Of a DNA stretch of 64,000 bases, positions 1-11,679 are shown in pieces (position 1 is the stretch's first letter; each line of letters begins with the position of its first letter). The stretch is from assembly GCA_020055645.1 (NCBI GenBank), contig CM034546.1, positions 126,067,875 through 126,131,874 on the forward strand, written 5' to 3'. Position numbers and translations under genes: made by a program. This DNA comes from Tomocerus qinae. Its lineage: Eukaryota > Arthropoda > Collembola > Entomobryomorpha > Tomoceridae. The notes under the pieces were generated by a model, which saw only the letters and a program-made list of their open reading frames with translations, was not told the DNA's origin and made no database searches.

Positions 1-382
1 AAATTCCTGGGTGTGTCATACAAAAATTTCTGTGTGTGCCATACAAAAATTCCTGTGTGCCATACAAATTCCTATTTCCCTGATATTATCATGCACAATT
101 TATTGGCTGCATGCTCGAACGAAATACTCAAGTAGCGTTATATTGTACAAGTTGTAGACCTAGCACAATGTGCTAGAAAATTGGATAGACTTTACATGTA
201 GCTGTGGAGATCTAAATATTTTGACAGTAGTTATACATATCATAAAAATGTCCATCCACCTTAACTATCTCCTCATAAAATTCGTTGAATGAATGGAAAT
301 GGCAAATATTGCACTTTAAGATCTTTCTATTTAATTGTGAAATAATTAATGCAGTAAAGCAAACAAGTCAATTTTGTATTGA

Positions 383-388
383 TTTATT
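383..388 (-). terminator. Poly(A) signal of the left chitin-binding gene
   Basis: AATAAA on the minus strand, the exact mirror of the signal at 9811-9816. Confidence 0.6.
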
Positions 389-437
389 TTCAGGCTAAAT
401 TCCCAATTGTGACAATTTTAATAGTATTTTTGCCAGA

Positions 438-2361
438 TTAGCAAACTTTATCTCTTGGTCTACAAGTCTTAACGGTATTATCCCAAACGAGAGGACTGTT
501 GCAGTTCATAGGCTTTCTTGGATTTGCGTCAGTAGGATGGAAGTACCAATAACGTCCTGTGCACTTGTCCGCTTCATCTTGTCCCCAATCACATAGGGGA
601 TCTACGCAAGTAGGGTCATCTTTGTACTCGTCTTTTACGTCTCCATCTAAGTTATCCCATTCATCGCAAGCACCTGCCTCAACTGAGCCTGCCCCACTGG
701 GGCTGAGTTTGCGATTCCACCAAAGGCCAGAATCACAAGTTCCCAAAACAATTGTTCCCACAACTGGAGCATTAGGATCATCTGGGATGACTCGATCGCA
801 TCTTAAGTAATAGGACGTCTTATTTGTGCACCACCTAAAAATGTAAAAGACGCAAAATGTATTGGATTTATTTTATACAAGCACGCATCGAAAATCTCTT
901 GCAACCAAGTTAATGTGGAAATCAGCTTTCGCACCATCCACCCTATGTCGCGGCCTCAAAGTAGGCGGAACCTAGGTGTTCTCAGCCAGCAGAATGCCAA
1001 GCCCCTTTGAGGGCGTGGCTTTGGGGGGAGCTAAATTTTGGAAATTAGAAAGTAGGCGGGACTGGTTACACTGAAAATTTTTTCAATGCCTGATCCAACG
1101 GTCCATTAAAATTCTCGAATATTCAGTAATAAAAATGACAAGAAATTACATTCTGGATGACATGTTTCCAAAATTTAATTTCGACATAGGTAAAAAATTT
1201 AAACGAAAACTATTGAACACTCAAAATAGAAGAAACGTCAAAAACAAAAACTATTGAAAACTAAAAACAGAAGAGACTTCAAAAAGGAAAACTATTGAAA
1301 ACTAAAAACAGAAGAAACATCAAAAACAAAAATTATTAAACACTCAAAACAGAAAAAACGAAAACTATTGAACACTCAAAACAGAAAAAACGAAAACTAT
1401 TGAACACTCAAAACAGAAAAAACGAAAACTATTGAACACTCAAAACAGAAAAAACGTCAAAAATGAACAGTATCGAACAATCAAACCGGAAGAAAGATTA
1501 AATTGTTTACAATGAAACTCAGTTAATTTTAATCAAAATGGCTTTTCATTTTTTTAAGTTGCGGTAAAGGAACAAAAGATGTTTGTAGTTAAGTTAAAAA
1601 CAAATAAAATGTGAAATTGTCTAACGAAATGGAATAGCAACATTAATGTATATTTAGAAAATGGATAATATTTTTTTGTCAGAGCAAATGCAAAAAATCC
1701 ATATAAGATGTTTTGACCTTTTCACTAAAAATCTTGAAAGGCAGTACCGAAATTTTATAAATAATGAATTTCTAAAAGTGTAATTTACCCGCAAATGTCG
1801 CAATCGTCTTTGTCGCAACTTTCTCCTACCCGGGTTCTATCGCAAACCTTTATGGGTTTGGTGGTGGTTGTAGTTTCGGAGGTTGTAGTTTCGGTGGTTG
1901 TAGTTTCATTTGTTGGAGGCGGAGTAGGGCCTGGGGTAGTCGGAGGATCGACAACACATGGTGTATTAGCCGGCCACTCACACGTCTTGGTTGGTTGATT
2001 CCAACGAAGATATAGTTCACCTGCGCATTGGGCGACATTACCTTGATCACAAGCTGGACAAGCCATATCAGCGGTGCGACCTTCAGTGCACATGATGAAC
2101 CGGGTGCAATCTGACGGATGGATGTAATGGCCATTCGGTCTAGTTGAGCAATCAACAATTTTGCTGTTATCCTCGTTTTCACGCCTGGGCAGACCAATTG
2201 TAGCAGCTAATTAAAACAATTGAATTAAAAATTTTATGAAATTTGAGTATTCCATTTCTTGGTTGGTGTCTATAGAGGATAGTTTAGTATGGACTAAATT
2301 GCCAATTACCTGCAGATGCGGCTGTAACAACTCCAAAAATCAGAACAATTTTGGTAAGCAT
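438..2361 (-). CDS. Secreted chitin-binding (peritrophin-A-like) protein, left palindrome copy
   Basis: Three exons on the minus strand: 2361-2310, 2206-1789 and 834-438, joined at GT-AG sites with phase kept. The product is the same as that of the right-arm gene. It starts with a short hydrophobic signal peptide (MLTKIVLIFGVVTAASA), then a CBM14/peritrophin-A type domain with the GHYIHPSDCTRF signature and the expected cysteine spacing, then a Thr-rich mucin-like linker (TETTTSETTTTT), then a second cysteine-rich region ending in a peritrophin-like C-terminus. Proteins of this family bind chitin in cuticle or peritrophic matrix. Transcription runs away from the palindrome centre; a TATA box lies at 2435-2442 and AATAAA at 388-383. 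The exact biological role is not shown by the sequence. Confidence 0.85.
1190..1480. repeat. About 30-bp minisatellite in intron 2 of the left copy
   Basis: Degenerate units of the form gaaaactattgaacactcaa are repeated about nine times; the last three are nearly identical. The right arm has one unit fewer in its counterpart (8250-8442 plus 8949-9005). Confidence 0.8.
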
Positions 2362-2434
2362 CTTTAGTCTTCCTATAAAGTTGACTTTAGAGTAAACCTT
2401 GATGCAATGATAGTTCCAATTTGGTAGAGATGTC

Positions 2435-2442
2435 CTTTTATA
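2435..2442 (-). promoter_or_regulatory. TATA box of the left chitin-binding gene
   Basis: Mirror copy of the TATAAAAG in the right arm, at the same distance from the start codon. The two promoters face away from each other across the loop. Confidence 0.7.
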
Positions 2443-5205
2443 CCTTCATTCTAATGATGCTGAAATAGTTTATCTAAATCCAGTCTTAATGATCTTCAGC
2501 GGTAAGTCATTTTAATTTCGTATACCAATTTCATATCAATTACGCATCGTATTTGAAAGGTTGTTAATTTATAATTAATTCCCTCTTCAGGAGTTTATGA
2601 AAAGGTAGCACATTTAGGCATAAGCGATTGCCTAATTTTTTAGCATTTTTATTACTACTAGTGATTGATCTGGTTAGCTGTTTTAAATCATGTCAGCTTA
2701 ACTCATATTCTGAGTTTAGCCGGCTTTTTTATATTTATGCTACTGCTCATATTCAGTAGCTTCATAGCATCACATTATACTTATGTTGAAATACTTTTTG
2801 GACTTTGTGGATAGCTTGGGCAGACTTAACAGACACATATTGGGTTCCTAAGCGATAATATTTATTACTGATATAATATTTCTTTTTTAACTGATAATAT
2901 ATATACCTTGGTAGTAATTTCTGGGATATCTAACTTGATTTTGCACTTCGACATAATACCACTTTAAGTAAATAGATTCACGTAAGCATTCACGTAAGTA
3001 GATAGCAGTAGTGTTTAGCATGTATTATTGTGATAAATAGTAAGTGATACGGATATCTACACTTGCTGAGTGTGATAATATCAAACGAATTTTAAAAATT
3101 TTAGTTTCGGATTAATGTGATAGCTACTGAATATGAGCAGAGTTCGACTAGCAGGTAGGTAGTTGGTAGGTTTCTAGGGGGCAAAAGTGGCTAGTGGGCG
3201 GGTAAAATGTCAGGTGGCTGGTAAATGTAAAATTAAGTTTTTAAAACTAACAAAAACAATTTTCAACCATAACTCACTTAAATAAACTAACTGTATGGTC
3301 AGTTAAAAAAATAAAAAAATAATCAGTATATAATAAAAATATTTATTCTTATTATGTTCTATGTATCCATGTCTCTTGGACTTTGCGGCTTTTTGTTGCA
3401 ATGCGCAAACGCATAACAATAAGCCCGCGACGGGTTAAAAGTATTTCGAAATAAACCAATACACCTGAATATGCTGTGCTGGATGCCTATCTTTCGAAAT
3501 CGAGTCACTCTTGCTGGGCTACTAGTTAATTATAAATTTTTTATTTTTTTTATTTTTTTATCATAAATTAATTAATAATTGAGCAAGTCAGTTAAAAAAG
3601 TAATAGTTTCGATGGATTGCTAATATTGTCATGGAAAATGCAAATAACGATTAAAAACAGTCCACTCCTTTGGAGTCAACCGACATAGTCAGAGGTGCTC
3701 TGAACTCTGAAACGTACCAACAAGGCAATAAAGCACCTGTCATAAAACATTATGGCTGTGATACCGCTTAAGGACGCTATCGTCGCACCTACATGGACTA
3801 CACAACCCCATGGGACTATCTAAATGCGTTTTAATTTTTTTACCTCTGGCTCTATTCCTCTCTAATGATAAGTCCGATTTTGGACATTTTCGAATTGTTG
3901 ACCATCGAGGAACATACGAGGGCGGCTGGAATTTTGATAACGTTGCTTATAATGTTTTAAAATTGATGTCTTTGCACCATATCCTTCGGGAGAAATAGAG
4001 CCAAATGTAAAACATTTATTAACATGCATTTTGATACTCCCAGGTGATTGCTATGCAGGCGCGATGAGCAACCTTAAACATGTGCATACAGAATAGAATT
4101 TCGGGATGAATCAATGTTTTTAATTAAAAGCTGAGTGTTTTACTATCTCAGGTGAGGGGATTATGCAATGGAATGTGACCAAAACAAAGTTTGTGATGTA
4201 ATTGGCCGAAAGGAGCAGCACTATATTTAGAACTCCGTTTTGAGAGGATGCTGCGCGGTAGGTGTGACGTCATATACAGATATTTATAAACCAAACTCCC
4301 ACGAAGCGCAAAATTTTTTCTTTTTAAGGAAATGGGTCAAAAATAGCCTTACAAAACAATATTATTGAAAAAATCGTTTTTCAGAATTTCGGGGGGGGGG
4401 CTTAGAGCCCACTCCTCCCCTCAGTACAGCCGTGGTCAGAAGAGTCTTTAGCAACTTTTTGGAGGATAACATTCGAGGAAGTAAATAATCTAAACTTCTG
4501 TTTTTAGCGAAAATTAAAAAAGTTTACGTCTGAATTTTCAAAGATTTGTTCAATTCATGGTCTTTCTTTTGAAAAATAGGTTATTTGATTCCCTAAAATA
4601 CTCATTTCTAAAAGGCAGTTCCAAAATCAAGGTTTTCAAAACATTTCAACAACTGTTTAACTTCTCTTTAGATGGCTAAAACAGGAAAATTGTTGGAGCT
4701 GAAGCCGACCAGTATTACACTGTTATTTTGCGTTTTGCACTTTGAAAAAATTTTGTCCAGGAACTCGGCACAGTGGGATAAAGTTTTGGAAGCGCAACTA
4801 GCCACGAAAATTCATTTTGAATACCAATTTGCACTTTGCATCGGTTTCCATGACCTCAAGAAGTTTTACAGTTGAGTAATAGAAATTGCAAAGTGCGTGT
4901 CCAAATTGTAGAGCAACGGTGTAATAGACCCCAGCTAAGTCGGTCGCGTCCATTGGAGTTAGCAAATGCGAATAATAATAAATGAAAAATTCAGCCGTTT
5001 TCCGAAACTTTAACTTTTTCAACTCAATTCAACTCAACTTCAAAGCTCAATCATTAATTGATTAATTATCACAATCTAGTTCACAATCATAATTATTAAT
5101 TATTAAATTATACATTAATTACAATTTTTTTTAATCATAAATTAATTACTAATTATTAATTAATAAATTATCACAATCTAGATCCCAATCATAATTATTA
5201 ATTAC

Positions 5206-5625
5206 TAGCCGGTCACAGGGCCCAAGCCTTGATATAAATAAAACTAGTGTGTATTCCGGGGCAATATTGTAGGATGGATGGAATATATTTCAGATATATA
5301 TAAGCTTTTATATTAATTCAAATTGTCCTCTTCGCGGTTTCTAATTTGGTGAGGCAGAGGTAGATATTTTTTACATTGATAAAGAGTGAAAAAATATTCC
5401 AAAACTTCGCTTTAGTTCAACCTAGGGTCAACTTTTGTTTTTAAATTGAAATGTGGGTATGGGCAACTTGCTCTTGCTCGGGGTACCCACCATGAACACT
5501 TAGTACCAGACTCATAGTTTACGGAACCCTGAACTATCATTAAACATACTGCCATTAATTGACAATGGACCATTTTGAGGCAAAGTTAGCCTTAATTGGC
5601 AATGTAGCCCCAATCGGTCAATTAG
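5206..5625 (+). mobile_element. Interspersed repeat family member (copy 1)
   Basis: Related copies occur at 30551-30760, 32205-32360 and, inverted, at 35340-35752. The family starts at tagccggtcacagg, so read on the minus strand it ends in CTAG(T), in two copies just after a small hairpin. This resembles the 3' end of non-autonomous Helitrons, but the other end was not defined. Confidence 0.5.
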
Positions 5626-5785
5626 AAAATTGAATATTTTTGATAGTAATTTTTGGTTCTATAAGAGAATTATAACTTTTATATGGAACTTTTCTTCGAA
5701 TTATCCAATTATTGTTAAGTCCCAATTCTGACCAAGATAAAACAGAATAATACTTGACAGCATAGATGTAAGTTGTAGGTAAATC

Positions 5786-6440
5786 CCTACAAAAGATACA
5801 ACATCCAACCCTATTCCTTCCATTCCATCACCAAAAATCCAATAAAATATCAACATCCCTTCCCCTCCAAAAGATACAACATCCAACCCTATTCCATCCA
5901 TTCCATCACCAAATATCAAAGAGCTTCTAATAATACACAGGGAAATAGAGCAAAAGTGGAGAATATTTTTTTTATAACATTGATGAATAGCTCCGCCGTT
6001 AAACGGCGCGAAAATTTACCGATACCTACTAATACATCCGACAACTTCCGCCGTAAAACGGCGGGAAATTTTTACCATACCTACTGATGCATAATCGAAG
6101 ACAATAGGGATTGATTTTTGTACCATTGAAAGGCATTACGGTTTTGGCTCTACTTTACAACCTGCAGGTTGCCAACTCTCTGCCAAATATCCAATAAAAT
6201 ATCAACATCCCTTCCCCTCCAAAAGATACAACATCCTACCCTATTCCATCCATTCCATCACCAAAAATCCAATAAAATATCAACATCCCTTCCCCTCCAA
6301 AAGATACAACATCCAACCCTATTCCATCCATTCCATCACCAAACATCCAATAAAATATCAACACCCATCCCGTCCAAAAGTTACAACATCCAACCCTATT
6401 CCATCCATTCCATCACCAAACATCCAATAATATATCAACA
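5786..6440. repeat. About 76-bp minisatellite in the palindrome loop
   Basis: Two blocks (5786-5925 and 6182-6440) of a pyrimidine-rich unit containing ccctattccatccattccat, separated by about 250 bp. Units within a block are over 90% alike. A 114-residue open frame across the second block is a by-product of the repeat. Confidence 0.8.
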
Positions 6441-7280
6441 TCCGAAAATAAAAGTGTATACATTAAACCAAGTACAGTGGCCGAGTAATTTCATACTTTT
6501 ACCAGCCACCTGACATTTTACCCGCCCACTAGCCACTTTTGCCCCCTAGAAACCTACCAACTACCTACCTGCTAGTCGAACTCTGCTCATATTCAGTAGC
6601 TATCACATTAATCCGAAACTAAAATTTTTAAAATTCGTTTGATATTATCACACTCAGCAAGTGTAGATATCCGTATCACTTACTATTTATCACAATAATA
6701 CATGCTAAACACTACTGCTATCTACTTACGTGAATGCTTACGTGAATCTATTTACTTAAAGTGGTATTATGTCGAAGTGCAAAATCAAGTTAGATATCCC
6801 AGAAATTACTACCAAGGTATATATATTATCAGTTAAAAAAGAAATATTATATCAGTAATAAATATTATCGCTTAGGAACCCAATATGTGTCTGTTAAGTC
6901 TGCCCAAGCTATCCACAAAGTCCAAAAAGTATTTCAACATAAGTATAATGTGATGCTATGAAGCTACTGAATATGAGCAGTAGCATAAATATAAAAAAGC
7001 CGGCTAAACTCAGAATATGAGTTAAGCTGACATGATTTAAAACAGCTAACCAGATCAATCACTAGTAGTAATAAAAATGCTAAAAAATTAGGCAATCGCT
7101 TATGCCTAAATGTGCTACCTTTTCATAAACTCCTGAAGAGGGAATTAATTATAAATTAACAACCTTTCAAATACGATGCGTAATTGATATGAAATTGGTA
7201 TACGAAATTAAAATGACTTACCGCTGAAGATCATTAAGACTGGATTTAGATAAACTATTTCAGCATCATTAGAATGAAGG

Positions 7281-7288
7281 TATAAAAG
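7281..7288 (+). promoter_or_regulatory. TATA box of the right chitin-binding gene
   Basis: TATAAAAG lies 74 bp before the start codon, with an initiator-like TCATTG about 30 bp further on. It is conserved in the left arm. Confidence 0.7.
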
Positions 7289-7361
7289 GACATCTCTACC
7301 AAATTGGAACTATCATTGCATCAAGGTTTACTCTAAAGTCAACTTTATAGGAAGACTAAAG

Positions 7362-9761
7362 ATGCTTACCAAAATTGTTCTGATTTTTGGAGTTGTTACA
7401 GCCGCATCTGCAGGTAATTGGCAATTTAGTCCATACTAAACTATCCTCTATAGACACCAACCAAGAAATGGAATACTCAAATTTCATAAAATTTTTAATT
7501 CAATTGTTTTAATTAGCTGCTACAATTGGTCTGCCCAGGCGTGAAAACGAGGATAACAGCAAAATTGTTGATTGCTCAACTAGACCGAATGGCCATTACA
7601 TCCATCCGTCAGATTGCACCCGGTTCATCATGTGCACTGAAGGTCGCACCGCTGATATGGCTTGTCCAGCTTGTGATCAAGGTAATGTCGCCCAATGCGC
7701 AGGTGAACTATATCTTCGTTGGAATCAACCAACCAAGACGTGTGAGTGGCCGGCTAATACACCATGTGTTGTCGATCCTCCGACTACCCCAGGCCCTACT
7801 CCGCCTCCAACAAATGAAACTACAACCACCGAAACTACAACCTCCGAAACTACAACCACCACCAAACCCATAAAGGTTTGCGATAGAACCCGGGTAGGAG
7901 AAAGTTGCGACAAAGACGATTGCGACATTTGCGGGTAAATTACACTTTTAGAAATTCATTATTTATAAAATTTCGGTACTGCCTTTCAAGATTTTTAGTG
8001 AAAAGGTCAAAACATCTTATATGGATTTTTTGCATTTGCTCTGACAAAAAAATATTATCCATTTTCTAAATATACATTAATGTTGCTATTCCATTTCGTT
8101 AGACAATTTCACATTTTATTTGTTTTTAACTTAACTACAAACATCTTTTGTTCCTTTACCGCAACTTAAAAAAATGAAAAGCCATTTTGATTAAAATTAA
8201 CTGAGTTTCATTGTAAACAATTTAATCTTTCTTCCGGTTTGATTGTTCGATACTGTTCATTTTTGACGTTTTTTCTGTTTTGAGTGTTCAATAGTTTTCG
8301 TTTTTTCTGTTTTGAGTGTTCAATAGTTTTCGTTTTTTCTGTTTTGAGTGTTTAATAATTTTTGTTTTTGATGTTTCTTCTGTTTTTAGTTTTCAATAGT
8401 TTTCATTTTTGAAGTCTCTTCTGTTTTTAGTTTTCAATAGTTGAACCCAGCTAAGGGGCGAACCTGGCACTCAAGAGAAATTAAGCAGGCAACCCATCAC
8501 AGTAATAAAAACAATTCCGGTTCAAATGGGGAATAATAAAACATTATTTTTATTAAACACCCCAGAATGTTCCCCTTTAAAATCAGAAAAATATGATTCC
8601 GGGATTTTGGAAAACGAATTGCCTTCTTTAGCTAATTATTTCCATTCAATCACCAATAATCATCTTATGTGAATTCGTATTATTGTTCTGATGTTATAAT
8701 AATATGAAAAAACTCAATTCGTTGGTTTAGAGGGAGGGGCATGCGCATTTTACTTTTGTGCTTTCAAGGAACGTGCATATATTACGTTGATAGTTGATGG
8801 GAGGAAGCGATGCCCAAAAGAGTTACAGCTAGCACTTGCGCTACACTTGAGAAAGGGGGTTTTACGTTACGTAATATATGCAGGTTTCCTAGGCGGTCGT
8901 ACCAAGACATAGATAGTCAGGTATTAGTGCGATTATATTATAGAATAGTTTTTGTTTTTGACGTTTCTTCTATTTTGAGTGTTCAATAGTTTTCGTTTAA
9001 ATTTTTTACCTATGTCGAAATTAAATTTTGGAAACATGTCATCCAGAATGTAATTTCTTGTCATTTTTATTACTGAATATTCGAGAATTTTAATGGACCG
9101 TTGGATCAGGCATTGAAAAAATTTTCAGTGTAACCAGTCCCGCCTACTTTCTAATTTCCAAAATTTAGCTCCCCCCAAAGCCACGCCCTCAAAGGGGCTT
9201 GGCATTCTGCTGGCTGAGAACACCTAGGTTCCGCCTACTTTGAGGCCGCGACATAGGGTGGATGGTGCGAAAGCTGATTTCCACATTAACTTGGTTGCAA
9301 GAGATTTTCGATGCGTGCTTGTATAAAATAAATCCAATACATTTTGCGTCTTTTACATTTTTAGGTGGTGCACAAATAAGACGTCCTATTACTTAAGATG
9401 CGATCGAGTCATCCCAGATGATCCTAATGCTCCAGTTGTGGGAACAATTGTTTTGGGAACTTGTGATTCTGGCCTTTGGTGGAATCGCAAACTCAGCCCC
9501 AGTGGGGCAGGCTCAGTTGAGGCAGGTGCTTGCGATGAATGGGATAACTTAGATGGAGACGTAAAAGACGAGTACAAAGATGACCCTACTTGCGTAGATC
9601 CCCTATGTGATTGGGGACAAGATGAAGCGGACAAGTGCACAGGACGTTATTGGTACTTCCATCCTACTGACGCAAATCCAAGAAAGCCTATGAACTGCAA
9701 CAGTCCTCTCGTTTGGGATAATACCGTTAAGACTTGTAGACCAAGAGATAAAGTTTGCTAA
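7362..9761 (+). CDS. Secreted chitin-binding (peritrophin-A-like) protein, right palindrome copy
   Basis: Exons 7362-7413, 7517-7934 and 9365-9761 give one continuous frame of about 288 residues. The first exon encodes only the signal peptide. The second encodes a CBM14 domain (six-cysteine pattern, aromatic residues and an HPSDC core) and a Thr/Pro linker likely to be O-glycosylated. The third adds a Cys/Asp/Trp-rich segment (WCTNKTSYYLRCDRV) and a second, divergent peritrophin-like motif ending CRPRDKVC. Exon 2 runs through GGG into an in-frame TAA inside the intron, so the splice at GG|GTAAAT is required. The second intron (7935-9364) is 506 bp longer than the left copy's because of an insertion, less one 30-bp unit. 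Either copy could be silent, but no coding damage is visible. Confidence 0.87.
8443..8948. mobile_element. 506-bp insertion found only in the right arm
   Basis: The sequence interrupts the minisatellite and has no counterpart in the left arm. It is more GC-rich than its surroundings and has no long ORF. Clear terminal repeats were not seen, so the mechanism is open: a transposon remnant inserted on the right, or a segment deleted from the left. Confidence 0.7.
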
Positions 9762-9810
9762 TCTGGCAAAAATACTATTAAAATTGTCACAATTGGGAAT
9801 TTAGCCTGAA

Positions 9811-9816
9811 AATAAA
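9811..9816 (+). terminator. Poly(A) signal of the right chitin-binding gene
   Basis: AATAAA 50 bp after the stop codon; the mirror-image signal of the left copy is at 388-383. Confidence 0.6.
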
Positions 9817-10124
9817 TCAATACAAAATTGACTTGTTTGCTTTACTGCATTAATTATTTCACAATTAAATAGAAAGATCTTAAAGTGCAATATTTGCCAT
9901 TTCCATTCATTCAACGAATTTTATGAGGAGATAGTTAAGGTGGATGGACATTTTTATGATATGTATAACTACTGTCAAAATATTTAGATCTCCACAGCTA
10001 CATGTAAAGTCTATCCAATTTTCTAGCACATTGTGCTAGGTCTACAACTTGTACAATATAACGCTACTTGAGTATTTCGTTCGAGCATGCAGCCAATAAA
10101 TTGTGCATGATAATATCAGGGAAA

Positions 10125-10339
10125 TAGGAATTTGTATGGCACACAGGAATTTTTGTATGGCACACACAGGAATTTTTGTATGGCACACAAATGAATTTTC
10201 GTATGGCACACACATGAATTTTTGTATGGCAAGAAATTTCATCGAACAGTCGTAGATTTGTATGGTACGATATTGCAAACCGAGGGGTATTGTATACAAT
10301 GTACGACTGTGCGATGAAATTTCTTGCCATACAAAAATT
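10125..10339. repeat. Short tandem repeats and a 38-bp-arm hairpin at the palindrome's outer edge
   Basis: Five units of a GTATGGCACACA...GAATTTTT motif (10133-10230) run into an inverted repeat with arms at 10217-10254 and 10302-10339, matching over 38 bp with one mismatch and a 47-bp loop. The tandem motif also occupies bases 1-75 of the window, where the other arm ends or continues. Confidence 0.8.
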
Positions 10340-11679
10340 CCTGACTGCCATATATACGTTAATTCGCAGCCATAATATCACGCATTAATTGTTCATGTAA
10401 TAGTATTATATTGAAATAAAACACAGGTACTCAGGTACATTCTAATATTTATTAGACCTAAACGTTATTTTGTGTGAGTTAGTGTTACTGGTCTGAAATA
10501 TTCCAAACCCTACTACAAGGGTTTGTATATATCTTTATTGTTGAAAATGAAACTGATTTAAGATAAGACATTTTGATAATGATTTGATAAATGACAAAAA
10601 TTTTGCATTGAGTAGTATAGACAACGGCTCATAAGCCTGGGAACCAGAGCAGGGTGTCTTCAAGTGTGGCGCGGTTCCCCGACAAAATTTTTTTTGTCGC
10701 TCGAATGTCGTAATTTTTGTGTACCCTTGCTAAGAATGACGTCAGTTTTTGTGCACATATTAATAACAACGAACTATTCAAATTTCACATAATTTCGAGC
10801 AATTTCGAATAAATTCGAATAATTTCCTCCATCATCAGCTGTATTTAAGGTTGGCTGTCGGGACGCTTAAAAGAGACTATATACCCTGTGATTTACAATG
10901 CTACTACGCACACATACCATCTAAAATTCATTCGTTAAATTCTTCGATTATGGAAATGATATTTGTGGCTTTCTGTCACTAAAAAATACTATTTTACAGT
11001 AATAACAGCCAAACGACTTCTGACGGATTGTACACCTTTTTGGGAAATGACATTGCACGACTCCACTTGGCTGTAAGCTGTTCGAGGAGAATTACTTCCT
11101 TTACGTAACAGTTATGACGACGTCTGTTTCAGTCTGAAACAGACGTCCTTAAACCCAAAAAACCCTAAAAAACCCAAAAAACCCGGGGTCGAGGGTTGTT
11201 TCCTAAAAAACCCGGGTTTTTCGATACCTTGGTTTCAGAGCTAATGTCAACAACCCTTATTTGAATTAAATAGTAATTAATATGTGCGGCTTACTATGAC
11301 AGAGTTCGGCTGGACTTAAATAATCAATTAAGCAATCTGCAATTTAAGTCGTTATACAAATTCCAAATATTTATTAGTACTTTTTTATGTCTCAATTCAA
11401 AACAGCTATAAGCATTTAATCATTTATTAGTAGTTCCATTTTCTTTTTCACATCTGAGTCAGTTTATATTTACATTATGTACAATTAGTATCACTAATGA
11501 GTATATTACAATCACGAGTATTACAATATTATAGTCTACAGATAGGAGCAGATAGAAATGCAGTCTTAGAGTGACCAATTTTTTAATTATTTTGCAGTTT
11601 TTCAACACTCGCAGAGTTAAATGCGACTTAAAAACTACTTTAACACGACTGTTAACAATTACTACTTTAAAATGATAAC
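10340..11679. other. Gene-free stretch with a short perfect palindrome
   Basis: No gene is recognised. A perfect inverted repeat (GACGTCTGTTTCAG and its complement around one base) lies at 11119-11147. It is followed by an A/C-rich run of aaaaaaccc units (11150-11215), resembling degenerate telomere-like repeats but too irregular to name. Confidence 0.5.

Larger units (their letters stand above)
1..3226. repeat. Left arm of a large gene-bearing palindrome
   Basis: This stretch is the reverse complement of 6500-10198. Paired positions sum to about 9723 in the inner part and 10199 in the outer part, and the coding exons translate identically. The 476-base change in the sum is explained by one 506-bp insertion in the right arm minus one extra 30-bp minisatellite unit in the left arm. 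The pairing still holds at base 1, so the arm may continue outside the window. Near-identity of non-coding DNA implies a recent origin or ongoing gene conversion. Confidence 0.93.
3227..6499. repeat. Palindrome loop: repeats, no recognised gene
   Basis: This unique spacer between the arms holds only short spurious ORFs. It contains an AT-rich stretch (3530-3600, 5040-5210), a repeat at 3597-3720 also found at 17690-17830, an interspersed repeat copy (5206-5625) and a minisatellite in two blocks (5786-5925, 6182-6440). Two short GC-rich inverted motifs (gccgttaaacggc and gccgtaaaacggc) lie near 5995 and 6051. Confidence 0.7.
6500..10198. repeat. Right arm of a large gene-bearing palindrome
   Basis: Reverse complement of 1-3226. 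The inner boundary is sharp: the match ends in the run that reads accagccacctgac on this side (about 6500), beyond which the two sides share nothing. The arm carries the second copy of the chitin-binding gene, and a 506-bp segment (8443-8948) that the left arm lacks. Confidence 0.93.

Noticed and set aside
1850-2197. 115-codon ORF overlapping the chitin-binding exon in another frame (also mirrored at 7526-7873)
   Set aside because: It shares the exon with the true frame, which has the signal peptide, CBM14 pattern and phase-correct splices.
6169-6513. 114-codon ORF in the palindrome loop
   Set aside because: It is the translation of a minisatellite whose 76-bp unit happens to lack stops.
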